A DNA stretch of 64,000 nucleotides from Paramacrobiotus metropolitanus (taxonomy: Eukaryota > Tardigrada > Eutardigrada > Parachela > Macrobiotidae): positions 1 to 64,000 of the forward strand of contig NW_026570290.1 of assembly GCF_019649055.1 (NCBI RefSeq), given 5' to 3'. Positions 35,280-46,345 of this stretch are shown here, piece after piece (positions within the stretch are counted from its first letter, which is position 1; each line of letters starts with the position of its first letter). The position numbers and the translations under genes are program-made. Under the pieces are notes generated by a model. That model was given only the letters and a program-made list of their open reading frames with translations. It did not search any database and was not told where the DNA came from.

Positions 35280-36700
35280 TTACTTTTTCAGCAGCAGAAA
35301 ACTGAGTAACCGATTACACAAATAACCTACCAGCATAAATAAAAGTGAAAGTGGAATTGACACTATATACCGCTCGGCTGAAAAGTATTCAGACAGCGAG
35401 TTAAACAGCCCGACGCGCTCTTTCTCCTCCGTTGATTGCGGTACTTTGGCTTGAAGAGTGGCTTTCCGAGCCGCATACTGCAGCACAGAAAGCTTCCGCT
35501 GATTGGCCAGTTCCAGATAGTGTTCAGCATTCTGCGCCACAACATTACTAGCCAGGATATTCTCGCACACTCCGCGCAGATCCAGAATCTGATACTTATC
35601 CGCCATGATCAGCACCTTCTCGGCGTTATCCACGGTGACCTCTGTGATATCACACGCATAGACATACGCCAACAGCACTTCCACACTCTCCTTGTCCATA
35701 TCCGTCAGATCACAGCTGGCGTTCTGTTTCTCCAGGGAACTGTGGGTAAACATGGCGGCAAAGACCGGTGAATGCGCCGCCAGCAGAAAACGGTGCACCG
35801 GGAAGCCGGTCCCGTCGCTGGTGCGCAGGACGAAATCCGCCGTGTCCCGATGGTGCTCCGACTGCCAATAGCGGTGCTGGCGTTGGAGAAATGCCTTCTG
35901 ACAGAGCGACGTAGCCGCCAGCTCGGGGATGCGGGAGACATTGGCCTGGTCGTACATCGTGATGTCCATGGTGATGGTGATCATGTTGTCCTGGATGAGA
36001 CCTCGGCGCCGACCTGAGCCCAACAGGCGGTCCTGGCGAACGAAGCGGTTGTTGTACCAGAAATTGCTCTGTCTGTAAAACACGGCTGCTTCCCGCTGCT
36101 GGTGAATGATGGTCATGGATTCACCGGTAGTCAAACTACAACGAATGATTCATTAATTGCGTATAGGTACTTTTGCATTGTTGCCACCAGTTTTCTTTCA
36201 TGTAACCTGGGATTCGTAGGGCTGAAAATTATATTTTTAGCTGTAACAGCATAAGTTATTTGCATAAACTTAGGCCGCTCAAAATGGAGACAGAATCGCT
36301 AAATATTTACAGAGTCCTGATTTGAGGCCTTAGCACAATAAGCGCTTAGCTTTAGATAATGACGATAAGTATCGTACCAAACGTCGAATTCGGCATGCAG
36401 CTGAAATGGACCGTTGTAATTGTCGCCATCAGCTTCATCGACCAGTTTCAGCACAATCCCCACAAAACGCTTTTCCACGGATTTTTCTATGACTTTGTGG
36501 CAGGGTACTACGCCAATTTTCCAGCGACCTTTCAGGGGCTCACCGAATCCTAGCTCGGTCATAGTGATGCCGTCGTTGTACAAAGTACCGGCGGAGTCGT
36601 TGCGGTAGGCGGCGAAATGGTCAATGGTCCATTTCAGGGTGAAGTGCGCGGTGTTTTGGCTGGTTCGTTCACTGATGACAATCTGCCTCTCCGTGGTCAT
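35280..36700 (-). CDS. MATH-BTB protein with hydrophobic C-terminal tail
   Basis: Exons: 36311-36700 and 35280-36098, joined in phase 0 (donor GTAAAT, acceptor TTCACCAG), giving about 402 aa. The join is my inference from the split MATH domain. Residues 1-130 have LKWTIDHFAAYRN and VGIVLKLVDEADGDN. After the splice FVRQDRLLGS and GLIQDNMITITMDI complete a SPOP-like MATH fold. The BTB domain covers about 215-310: DTADFVLRTSDGTGFPVHRF, then LLAAHSPVFAAMFTHS and LLAYVYACDI. SPOP-type proteins are substrate adaptors for Cullin-3 ubiquitin ligases, with MATH binding substrates. Unusually, the C-terminus is a hydrophobic stretch, SIPLSLLFMLVGYLCNRLL, followed by LLKK, which looks like a tail anchor. 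It may therefore act at a membrane. It sits between GPCRs 1 and 2. Confidence 0.78.
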
Positions 36701-37721
36701 TTTGATGGGGATCGTCGATTATCGTCTCTGCACTTGATACACGAAAGAATTGGCCAGTGCTCAAAATTTTGCTTACGTTTAGCGTATACTAAAAACTGTG
36801 TAACTGAAAATATTACCATTGCGCGGCGCGAAACATCGGGAGTGTGAAATGGCAGCTGTCAAGCTTGTGTCCGTTTATAAAATTAACCCCTGCAGCGAGG
36901 TTTTCTGCATCCGTTTCTACGATTCTCGATGCGATGTGCAAATGACCTGTTACAGAGCATGACCCATACCGAAGAGGATTGTCTAATGTATAGCTTTTGC
37001 TTCAACCAGCAGGATACAGTTGCCCATTGCTTTTAAGTCAGCCGCAACAACTTCGTCATCAGTCAATGAATCACCAGAAAACTAAATCGAGAAAATTTAG
37101 TTTTCTCGAATTCTTTTTTTGTGTAAGCATTTGAATAAAGATGCCGAGAAAAGAAAACGGAGAATATTGGAAAGTAGTAGAGTGCGTTATCTGAATATTT
37201 GTATTTCCATAAACCATTCACAACATAGAAACAAGAAGGAGACTTATACTGCAGACACTAAACAAAAATTAGTCTCAGATTAGGTTTTATTACTTTCAAA
37301 AACTTACAAAGCTAGTTCTTAAGTGCAACAGGTCCCAGTGATAGATGTGACCTTTCTCATTACAACTGCTGAATTTAAAAAAATATTCATCTTAATTTTG
37401 ATTTTGCTACCATGGTAAAAATTCTCTTTAACTTCGAAAATCAGTGACCATTTAATACGTTCATGCAAGAGCTATTCATATTGTCTTACTTGTGTTATTA
37501 AATACCTTATAAAAGTAAACTTTTCAATGTATCTGCGTGCTTATTTCTACGATTGCGATTTACGAGGATGGTCTCAAAACCGGTATGGCTGAAATAATTA
37601 TGTTTTCCAAGTTGAAATGCCGGTACAGCAAAATTTTTTTAAAGCGTATGCAAAAAGTTAGGAAAATGTACATAGATATTTCTGACAACACAAGTGGTGA
37701 ATCGGTTGTCCTTCTTGGCCC
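36701..37721. other. Intergenic between the MATH-BTB gene and GPCR 2
   Basis: No gene seen. A 17-bp inverted pair CGAGAAAATT/AATTTTCTCG-like palindrome lies near 37086-37110. Confidence 0.45.
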
Positions 37722-38876
37722 TTAAACGGGTGACTGCACACGCGTCGGTGACTGTACAGTTGTATTAGTGCGAGTTGGCGCTTGTCGGCTGCTATACATC
37801 GGCAAGGAGTTGTTTCGGTCTGTTCCACTGTAATCCCTCTCCACAATTCTCTTACAGCAAAACAACCGCTGAGCATCCTGCTGGCATTCCCGACTCATAA
37901 CAAAAAAGCTCACCTGCAATGAAAAACGTAAATATATTATTAGACATTTATTAAAAGTAGCAATAGTTTTACGCATTACCGGTGACGAGATCAAACCGGC
38001 ATTGAAAACACTACGAAACCACAAAGCCGTTAGCGGATTCGCGTCAATCCCGCCGTGCAGGCTTTTCACCACGGGATAAAGGAACAGCGCGACGCTGTGA
38101 ATCAAGGCGTTGGTGAACAGGATTTTTGCTAACGCAATGCGGCGAGCGTGCGCGCTGGATTGCGTAACAGCGTCCGGTACCTTGAGTCCGACTTGCCGGC
38201 GTTGCCAGCGCCGTTCCTGCATCAGTTTCAGTGCAATCATAATATACAGAATTGCAGTTAATGTCAACGGTAAATACGACCCCATCGCTTGTCGCAAAGT
38301 GAACCACGCGGTGGGTCGAGAGCGGCACTGGCGGAGCGGCTGTACGACAGGCACTATCGCGTTGGGTATGAAAAAATAGTTGACATTCAGAAGGACACTC
38401 AGAGCGCAGATCAATGCCACCTGGACAAGTTGAACCGTTGGCGATGTCCAGCGCTGATAGAGGCGTGGTCGTGTGATAATAACAGCGAAGTAACGGTTTA
38501 GGGCGAGTGTAAACAATCCCCACATTGTGGTGCCGATGAACACGACGAAGAAGAAAGAATGGTACAAGCAGAAGGTGTCATTGAAGAAAATATTGCGCCG
38601 TCTGCTGGTTTCTGCAGCATAAAGGCCAATGCTGGAGGATGGTAGGAAGAAACCGTTCAGCATGATTTCTGCTATGGTTTGGCTAAGGATTAAATATCGC
38701 AAACTTGCGAATAATTTTCGCCGGCGTAAGAGAACAATGAGAAAAGTCGTGGATAAAAGGAATCCCGCGATGGAAATGATCAGGGTGAAGGCTAGATAAG
38801 CCGCATACTCGGTTTGGTATGCCGGATACAGTGATGAAGCGTTGCTGTTCGGTGTGGAAACTGTGGAGCTGTTCAT
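37722..38876 (-). CDS. Divergent class-A-like GPCR 2
   Basis: Exons: 37980-38876 and 37722-37913, giving 362 aa. The start MNSSTVSTPNSNASSLYP was chosen by similarity to GPCR 3 and 4 (MDNSTPK, MNNSTPK) and because it gives an extracellular, N-glycosylated N-terminus; an upstream in-frame Met lies at 38984. TM3 ends LALNRYFAVIITRPRLYQRW, so DRY is NRY. TM7 is LWFRSVFNAGLISSP/VSFFVMSRECQQD. The tail has many Ser/Thr and Arg. The 66-nt intron in TM7 is a multiple of three and contains no in-frame stop, so an unspliced message would stay open and add 22 residues. Confidence 0.87.
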   Translation of the reverse strand: MNSSTVSTPNSNASSLYPAYQTEYAAYLAFTLIISIAGFLLSTTFLIVLLRRRKLFASLRYLILSQTIAEIMLNGFFLPSSSIGLYAAETSRRRNIFFNDTFCLYHSFFFVVFIGTTMWGLFTLALNRYFAVIITRPRLYQRWTSPTVQLVQVALICALSVLLNVNYFFIPNAIVPVVQPLRQCRSRPTAWFTLRQAMGSYLPLTLTAILYIMIALKLMQERRWQRRQVGLKVPDAVTQSSAHARRIALAKILFTNALIHSVALFLYPVVKSLHGGIDANPLTALWFRSVFNAGLISSPVMRKTIATFNKCLIIYLRFSLQVSFFVMSRECQQDAQRLFCCKRIVERDYSGTDRNNSLPMYSSRQAPTRTNTTVQSPTRVQSPV

Positions 38877-40586
38877 TTTCAGTATTTTAGACTTCAACAA
38901 ATCCTCGTGTGAGACTAACAAGTACGCGCAAGTTGAGAAAAAAGTAATGGATTTAATGAGGTTTTTATATCTCAGTTTGATCATTACTCAATTGCTGTGC
39001 ATTTCTCTCAAAGTATCCACCGCGTGGCGAATGCATGGAAATTGTATCTGTTAGGGGTTCCTGGGTGTCATACGTAAATACGCTATAGAAATGTAAAGGT
39101 CTTGACAGAATAATTGTAGTCTTGAATAAAACAGCTTCCTCTTAAGCACAATTGTAAGATTAGGTCGCTGCGCAGCAAAAGCCAGCCTTTCTTTCGCCTA
39201 TCGTCTTCGGGAACTGGCAGCTCAGTAATAGGTTGTGGAGGCGTGCTGTGCTGTGAGGATTTGTACGCCTGGCGCCGGGCTGTTACAAAGAAACGGCTTG
39301 GTTTATGCACATAGATTTACGGTAATTCCAACTACGCCTTAACAAATTTCGCGAGAAAATTCATGCGCAAAGCGTAATTTAATATTTACCGCCTGCCAAC
39401 CCGTATTCGAGCATATTAAGGGTAACACAAAAGGGTGTTGCCTCAAAGGAACGATTTCATTGCCCGCAACTTAATGGATCATGAAATTTCCACCAGTGAT
39501 GATTTGACGGGCACTTTTCCGGCTTCCTTTACATATGTTATGCGAGATATTTTTGTATTTTTGAAAATGTATTAGCTGGTAGGGAAATGATTCTGCCAGA
39601 GCATTTCAGCCTGAACTGCTTATTCAGTGCTTCGACGATTGTAGCTAAGTACGTTCGAAAGAATATAAGGTCACCATTATACAGTCTGTATATATATAGA
39701 GGAATGTAAGGTTTGCGATAACGTTAACCATCGCGACGACAACAACATCCACTACCAGCAGAATCCCAGTAGGTATCTGAGAGGCTGGACAAAGCGATGA
39801 AACAATCGATTCAGAGATTCAGACCGAGAACAACAAAAACTACAGCGAAACAACGGCTAATGTTTTCTTCAGTTATCTATCTCTTCTATGGAGGGCATTT
39901 CACTTAGATAGCGCATTCACCACCCCAACCAACTAGAAATACGCTCGCAATGCCAAAATCTGAGCTTACGCAGCGGCTGTAAAATAGCGTTGACGCTGCC
40001 GGGTAGTGCAACCACCTACGGTTGATTGTTGGATTGACCGTAATTTGGCATAATGTATTGTTTAGTGTCCGTCGAAATAATAAACGCCTTAGCGACGTGG
40101 CTGTGTGCCGATTCACTCTATTCGTACGGTAGCCGTACTGAAGATGTTTTGAAGGCAACTGATGGATATTGCTCAAGAAGAACTTGAACTCAGCTAGGTA
40201 CTGTATACCACATTATTAAAGTGGTTTGTGCGGTTTTTGCCTGCTCGAAAATTTAGCAATAGCTGCAGGTCATGACACGCAGCAATCAACAGTAAACGTA
40301 TAATGACACGTAAACGGCCACTGCGGCACTGCTTGAAATTAAATTCATTACAAAGCAGTCACAATGTTAGATCCGAATATTATATATCGCTTCTAGTGGA
40401 TTACCCGATCAGCTTTTCCAGAAAATTCACCAATCTTTTGCCCCATTCTTTACAGATATGATGTCGACTGCAGTGTCCTTACTCCGGGATCGGGCATCGC
40501 TGCGCCGATCTGGCGTGGATGTGCAGCGTAAATCGAGGCCGGATCAGCGCAGCGATGCACGACACACTGAGGGTCCCTCATATTTT

Positions 40587-40652
40587 AGTGCATCATCGCA
40601 AATGGGTCTGCGAATTGCAAGGAAATCGCAGACACATTTGTGATGATGCACT
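40587..40652 (+). ncRNA. Candidate pre-miRNA-like hairpin
   Basis: Arms of 27 bases (40587-40613 and 40626-40652) pair at 25 of 27 positions around a 12-base loop, ATTGCAAGGAAA. The size and near-perfect stem fit a microRNA precursor, but the seed matches no microRNA I can recall. An inverted-repeat element or a strand-switch mutation is an alternative. Confidence 0.35.
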
Positions 40653-42339
40653 GGGATTTCCCGAATCCACCGGAGCACGCTACGGCCGTTACGGAACCAT
40701 CAGCACATGCCCGATCAGCAAAATTTCCAAATGTACAGCGCAAAATACAAATTCGTGGATTGAGCTTAAGCTCCGGCATGTCACGTCACACTCTTTACAA
40801 AATAGATCATTATAAAAATCAATAACTTATTAAAGCAAAATATTTTATTTTTACAAATTTCGTCTTGACGATTTTTCTCTGTAAAGTATTATATTTTTGA
40901 ATACATGCATCGGTTCGAATACTGTATATAAAGAAGTTTGTTAATCATAACTTGAGTAGTTCCATTTTTTGCAGTCAAATACCTATGCTGTGTTTTGCAG
41001 GGACCACGTCTTATAATCATGCGAATGTGTAAGTCGAGTTGGTGCTAGCTACGGAGTATGGCGATTTCTTTAATTATATTACTGCACTAATTAAATAGTA
41101 ACGTTAACATTGCTTTTTTTAAATTTTAGAATAAACTCTATCAACAAAATAAATCAATATATATTACTAGTATCTACGAAGCATGTTACAAAATTACAAT
41201 CATTATGTTAATGTAAATGTTATTATAATAAGGCATAGTAGACTTCCTTATAGCACCCTGTGACGACTGTGAGAGAAAGTGTCGAGAGTCGAACGTGGAG
41301 CAACAGATATCCAAAGATAATTTCAACGCGAGAATGTTATCGGTAGTATTTCTTATCGTTATATCGGTAGTAGAGAATGTATTTCTTATCGTTTCGACTT
41401 AAAAGGTTTTAAGTACACAGTGTTCTGCAAATGTTTACTGTCCAAGTAAATACACTGAAGGAAACGGAAATGATGGAACAACAGAAATAAAGCCCGGTGA
41501 TCGTCTCCGATGTTGTCTGTAGATACATATATGTATATTATCGATTTCGGTGTATACTGTCGATTCGATGACGTCTTTTTTATTTCGACATACCGGTATT
41601 TGGGGCACTCTTGTTGTATTATTATTATGTTGAGAACATCGCGTAGACCTTGGCGAATTATATTTTCTACGGGTTGCAACGTAGCTTTTGTATAAGCTTT
41701 TTTGACGGCCGAGAACACTGCCGCCGCTATAATCACACTGAATTCCGAAGCCGGCAACAAAATAATATACGGCACATATACAGTACTTTGTTATTTATAA
41801 TAATATGCTGTTTATGGTGCCTGAACACCAGCAAGAGATACAAAACTTTCCCTGTGGCACTTTGTGATGATGTGACATGGCAATGCTTGTACTTGTAATT
41901 ATGAGCAACAGCAGCTTAATGAGATGCCAGTATGAGTTGTAAAAACCTGATGAGTAAAAGATATTTTCATGAATGCGCCACACACTTTATTCAGCAAACG
42001 AGTACGGCTAAGAACGTTAAAAAAACAAATCTACAGATTCAAGTATAAATTGATCCCGATTTTTGCGTAAGGATGTAAATATAATTACCCGAATGTACAT
42101 GATATGGGACCACGATACACATAGGTAATTGAAAAGTTACCAGTCCTTTACCAGTACTGCAATATGTGCTATGTATCTGCAAGAATAGTAATTTGTAAAG
42201 GATAATACGCAAGTAATAATATTTCAGTAAAAGGATCGGGTGTAGATTGCTTTATATATCTTGCAAAATTTCACCAAGAGATGTTTCGTCGATACCGAAT
42301 CTAAATCACTAATTGATTGTTTTTCCGGATAGAACATTA

Positions 42340-42389
42340 ACGATAGACTGCTTGGCATACGTTTCAAGAACTGCCAAGCAGTCTATCGT
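42340..42389. repeat. Perfect 18-bp hairpin
   Basis: Arms ACGATAGACTGCTTGGCA (42340-42357) and its exact reverse complement (42372-42389) enclose a 14-base loop. The 3' arm region contains CAAGCAGTCTATCGTCGA, which recurs exactly at 44600-44617. Confidence 0.85.
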
Positions 42390-43644
42390 CGATGGCCCAT
42401 CTTGCGGAAACGCGACCATGTTGCAGCTTGCACGGGAAAACAGAATAATGGCATAATATAAACAGTAATCCTTGATGGGGAAAAAGCACCACACACACAA
42501 TTAACGAAACAATTCTCTTCATGCTTAAACGACTTACTGTAAATCACTAACATACGCCTGATATTGCATCGCTGGTTTTTATTGTGCCAGCCCTAGTAAC
42601 AACTGAAAAATGAGGAAGTTTTATCAGGTGAACGCTCCAATTCAACATCATGCTATCAGAACGGTGGTGCGATAAGCGGTCAAAAATAAAATGAAGTTCC
42701 AAATTCAGGCTTTCGTGTTATAATGTTTATAAACTTTTGACTCAGATGAAGAACATCTTGCCGCATTTTCCGTATCCAAAGTTCGCGTGATAGTGAAATG
42801 ACAAAAAGGTCAATGGCTTCTATTAGTTCCATTGGTCGAGTTTATCGATTTATCGAGAACCGTTAAAATGAGTACCTCCTTCATATATAAGTGGGTCTCC
42901 ATATATTATCAGTAGCGCATTAATTAAGTAACTACGTAGTACATAGGCCAGTACAAATTAAAAATCGAAGTACTTCTTAGTCATTGTTTAGATTTAATTC
43001 GTTTTATATAGTAAACAATGTTGCGACAGCAGTAAACGATAGTGTACCAAACACATCAGGTATCACGAGGCTGTATAGAGGCATCATGAGATTGTGTAAA
43101 ATGTACAAAGTTTCCTACGAGACACCGAATCGTTAGCCTCACCTGCATGCGACCTCACCGTCAATGGAGTTTTTTTTTAAACGTACAGTATGATGTGTGA
43201 TGCAACTAAAAAGCATTAGAGCAAAAGGGCTTTTAATATGCTCATTTTTCTGTTTGATTGCACACAACACAGTCGACGGTACCTAGTGGAAGAAATACAT
43301 ATATAATTATTGCAACGCCAACCTTTAGAACGTTCACTGTACCGTCCGTACGATAAGGGATTTTAATGCTGACCAAAAGAAAATGCTAATAACATACCCT
43401 TTTCGTTATCTGGTTTGGATCTTGTCACATCTAGACCAAATAACATCATCAGCTCGTGACCACAGGTGTTTCCAAATCATATCAGCTCACAAACATAATT
43501 AGGACAGATTTCATATGACAATAACTACGCATAATGCTCGTATATAAACAGCTGACAAGAGACGCTGATGTTTTTTTATTATCCAGCTGCCATTAGCTAC
43601 TTATATACACTTCTTAGCTTGTGGTCACCAAGTCACCATCACAC

Positions 43645-44574
43645 ATGATGGCAACACTAACATCCCGAACTGCAGGTAAGTGATATCGTGGTGCGCTTTC
43701 TTTGGGAATGCATAAAAGGTTGACTTTTCTTATTATTTTTAAGAAATCGCTTGCTGTTTGACAGTGTTTGTCAGTTATACGTACAAACACTATTTTTATA
43801 GATCATCGCACAGCATTCATCGGGATTATGGACACCAACATCCTCATGAACCTGGCATCAACGATCCTGAATTCGAGCACGTACAATGACGATGAAGCTC
43901 GCAAGGTTGCACTGGAAACAGCAATTGTAACGCTGTGCCACGACCACCGGTGCATCTTGTTTCTACCAGACAATGTCGAACAGGAGACCAAGACGAACAA
44001 TGCCAAAACCAAGACTTCGCAAGCCAAAGGCGTCGCATCCACCGACTTAGTGCTCGCTGTACTGAAAGATCAGCAGGAATCCAGCAAGTGCCTGTATCGA
44101 CTGGATATCGACGTCGACAATGGAATTTCCGTTGATCTTTCCTTAGTTCGACTGGCTCAACTGTTACACGATACCGTGTCAACCGCTGTCGTATTAATCA
44201 CCAACGACAAGCTCCTGCAAATCTTTGCTTTGGTTAACAAGGTCACTTGTGCGACTTGTGAGGTGAATAGTGAAGAACCGCCTACTTTATTCTATCCACG
44301 AATGAAAGTTGACTTATGGGATGTTGGTGCCGAAATGGAGAAACGGTTTGAAAAGGTCATCGAAGACTGTTGGGATGAGTCCAAGCTTTCCAAGGATGGG
44401 GATCCGATTGACATTTTGACTAATGCCCTGTGCATTTTAGATCGAAAGAAGCGGGAATTCAGCAGAATTCAAAAGAAATACCAGAAATTACATGGGCAGG
44501 TTGTTACCGGACGTCCGTCTTCTACGCAGGAAGAACTGGCTACTGCGCAGCTTACATGGCCTTCAGCGGGATAA
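43645..44574 (+). CDS. PIN-domain-like protein
   Basis: Exons: 43645-43675 (MMATLTSRTA plus one base, donor GTAAGT) and 43802-44574, giving 267 aa. FIGIMDTNILMN near residue 21 has the first catalytic-type Asp of PIN nucleases. NVEQET near 70 may give an acidic residue, VDLSLVRLAQLL near 122 another, and VVLITNDKLLQIFA near 145 is the typical final strand with Asn-Asp. Thus the overall order fits a PIN-fold metal-dependent ribonuclease. The C-terminal about 90 residues (EKRFEKVIEDCWDESK, IQKKYQKLHGQV) look helical and may be a binding segment. The exact family was not identified. The stop codon lies in a stem-loop. No close neighbour gene explains its job. Confidence 0.62.
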
Positions 44575-44584
44575 CGCTGAAGGC
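44559..44584 (+). promoter_or_regulatory. Perfect stem-loop around the stop codon of the PIN gene
   Basis: GCCTTCAGCG and CGCTGAAGGC form a 10-bp perfect stem with the six-base loop GGATAA. The TAA stop codon (44572-44574) is in the loop. In RNA it would be a stable hairpin at the end of the reading frame. Confidence 0.7.
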
Positions 44585-44615
44585 TGAGCCCTAAAGCGAC
44601 AAGCAGTCTATCGTC

Positions 44616-44671
44616 GAAATACGTGTGTACAATATTTTTGTGCAACAGCTAATATTGTACACACGTATTTC
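44616..44671. repeat. Perfect 21-bp hairpin after the PIN gene
   Basis: Arms of 21 bases (44616-44636 and 44651-44671; GAAATACGTGTGTACAATA...) pair without mismatch around a 14-base loop. The 18-mer CAAGCAGTCTATCGTCGA (44600-44617) directly precedes and overlaps it by two bases. Confidence 0.85.
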
Positions 44672-46345
44672 CATGTTCAATACGTTGAACAAGTTTTTTA
44701 CTAGTTTGTTCTGTTTTTTTGTGTTTCTTTGATTGATTCATTTTTTTTGCTTTTATTTTCTTTGATTTCCTTTCATTTTATTGTTCCAAGCGTTTAGAAC
44801 GAATATGCGGTGGGATAGCATAGAGGAATGTTTCTGTTAAAAATTTTGTTTTTGGTACCTATTAGAAGTCGTATGATATGCGGTACAGTGCAGATGGTAA
44901 AAAGTTCAAGAATAAGCAGCATATCAAAAAAATCAAAATCAAAATTATTTCATCTGCCATGGTCGACAGGGCGTGATGAAACAAAATTAGATTTTTTGGT
45001 AATGGAATATTTGTTTATTATTGATGAGGTTCGGATGTTGTTATTGATCTGGTTCGGCCGCTCCTCTTAAATTCAATGCCTCTTGCCAGTTGAACAGTTT
45101 TATATCAATAAAGGCAATGAGCCCTTGTAGAGGATTTCAAGAACCTTGTGTTAGTACCTTGTGACCTTGTCCCTTGACATTCATATCAGCTAAAATTCTG
45201 AATAAGATAGACTAGTCACTAGTCCAGTAACTGACTGTCCATGTATAATGTATATAGTACTATAATAAAAGGGCATGTTGTTACATAAAAACATAAAGGT
45301 ACATTATTTCGGTATTATACGGCTTGGTTTGGCCATTCAGAAAAGAGTCTTTTCAAAAGACTAACAATTTTCCCACGAGAAGCTCTGCTAGCTCCATTCA
45401 TAACTACCCCATGTGAATTCTCAAGCCGAAAATGACGGTGCAAAAACGAGACGTTTTGACCACCGCTTGTTTAAGTATTTGTACTCTAGTATTTTGTATA
45501 CATACTGTACTTTACGAATCTGCAAAATAACAAATATTACGAACTCGTGCAACCGGCATAATGCAGAGTAAAGCGTAAAAACCGCGGATGTGGAATCTAT
45601 GAAAGTTCTTTTGCCACAATTACCTAACCGATCCGCATACATGTAGTGACAGTAGTCACCATGAATGAACGTCTGCTCTGGTTAAATGAAACTTATTAAA
45701 TTCGTGAAATTACTCGTAAAACATAAATTTATCAAATGGTCGCACTACAGGCATCTAAACGCTTTTTGGTGTTTCTCTACGGCTTCAATTCCCCCCTCTG
45801 CAAAAAAGGTTAGCCATTGTTCTGCAGCCTTGCACTGCAGGGAACGTGCTTTGCGGACGGGCGCACCCGTTTTTATAAAGCTGTGTGCGCAGAGCGTTCT
45901 AGTAAATTTTTTAAGATCAATCATGTCACGGCAGTTCAATCAACAGCTCATATGCCAATGTTTCCGGCGGCACAACACCGCCGGCATACACTCAGCACAG
46001 TTCAACCGTCAGCATTCGCCTTTCATTCACTCTCAGCTTCCGGCGCGATTCCAGAAATGAGCGAAAGCCGATCGATTTGCTCTTCATAACAACCCTTCAT
46101 AATCCTGTTTTCCGTCGCAATTTCATTCATAAAGTCCCCGGTGTATCTTTCCGCTTTCTTTATAAAAATATTTAACCTCCATCCGTCAGGATGGTTTATA
46201 CAGTTTTTTCCTCAGCGGAACCGGCATTAAATTCTTAACTCTGCTTAATCAACAACTTACCTGATTTTTACCTTAATTGTGAGTTATCAGTTACCGGTAA
46301 GCCTACGGGAATTTTTTTATACAATAATACAATGTAAACCCCAGA
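44672..46345. other. Intergenic and 5' flank of GPCR 3
   Basis: No gene seen. The segment from about 46045 to 46190 is similar to the flank of GPCR 4. T-rich DNA follows the PIN gene. Confidence 0.5.
46045..46190 (+). promoter_or_regulatory. Conserved 5' flank of GPCR 3
   Basis: ATTCCAGAAATGAGCG, AGCCGATCGAT, TAACAAC, AATCCTG and ATATTTAACC occur in the same order as at 49733-49860 upstream of GPCR 4 (ATTCCAGAAATAAGCG, AGCCGATCGAT, TAACAACG, AATCCTG, ATATTTAACC). A TATAAAAATA at 46161-46170 lies about 180 bases before the ATG. The segment may be promoter, 5' UTR or both. Confidence 0.5.

Larger units (their letters stand above)
38877..43644. other. Large intergenic region with hairpins, no gene seen
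   Basis: Nothing in this 4.8-kb stretch could be modelled as a gene. It has two strong hairpins (40587-40652 and 42340-42389), a TATATATATA stretch near 39690 and several short ORFs. The ORFs at 39904-40176, 40458-40825 and 41386-41775 match no family. Confidence 0.5.

Noticed and set aside
40911-40925. GGTTCGAATAC resembling a tRNA B box
   Set aside because: No A box or cloverleaf is present at the proper distance.
45686-46089. ORFs upstream of GPCR 3
   Set aside because: They overlap the conserved 5' flank, but the reading frame is not preserved in the GPCR 4 flank.
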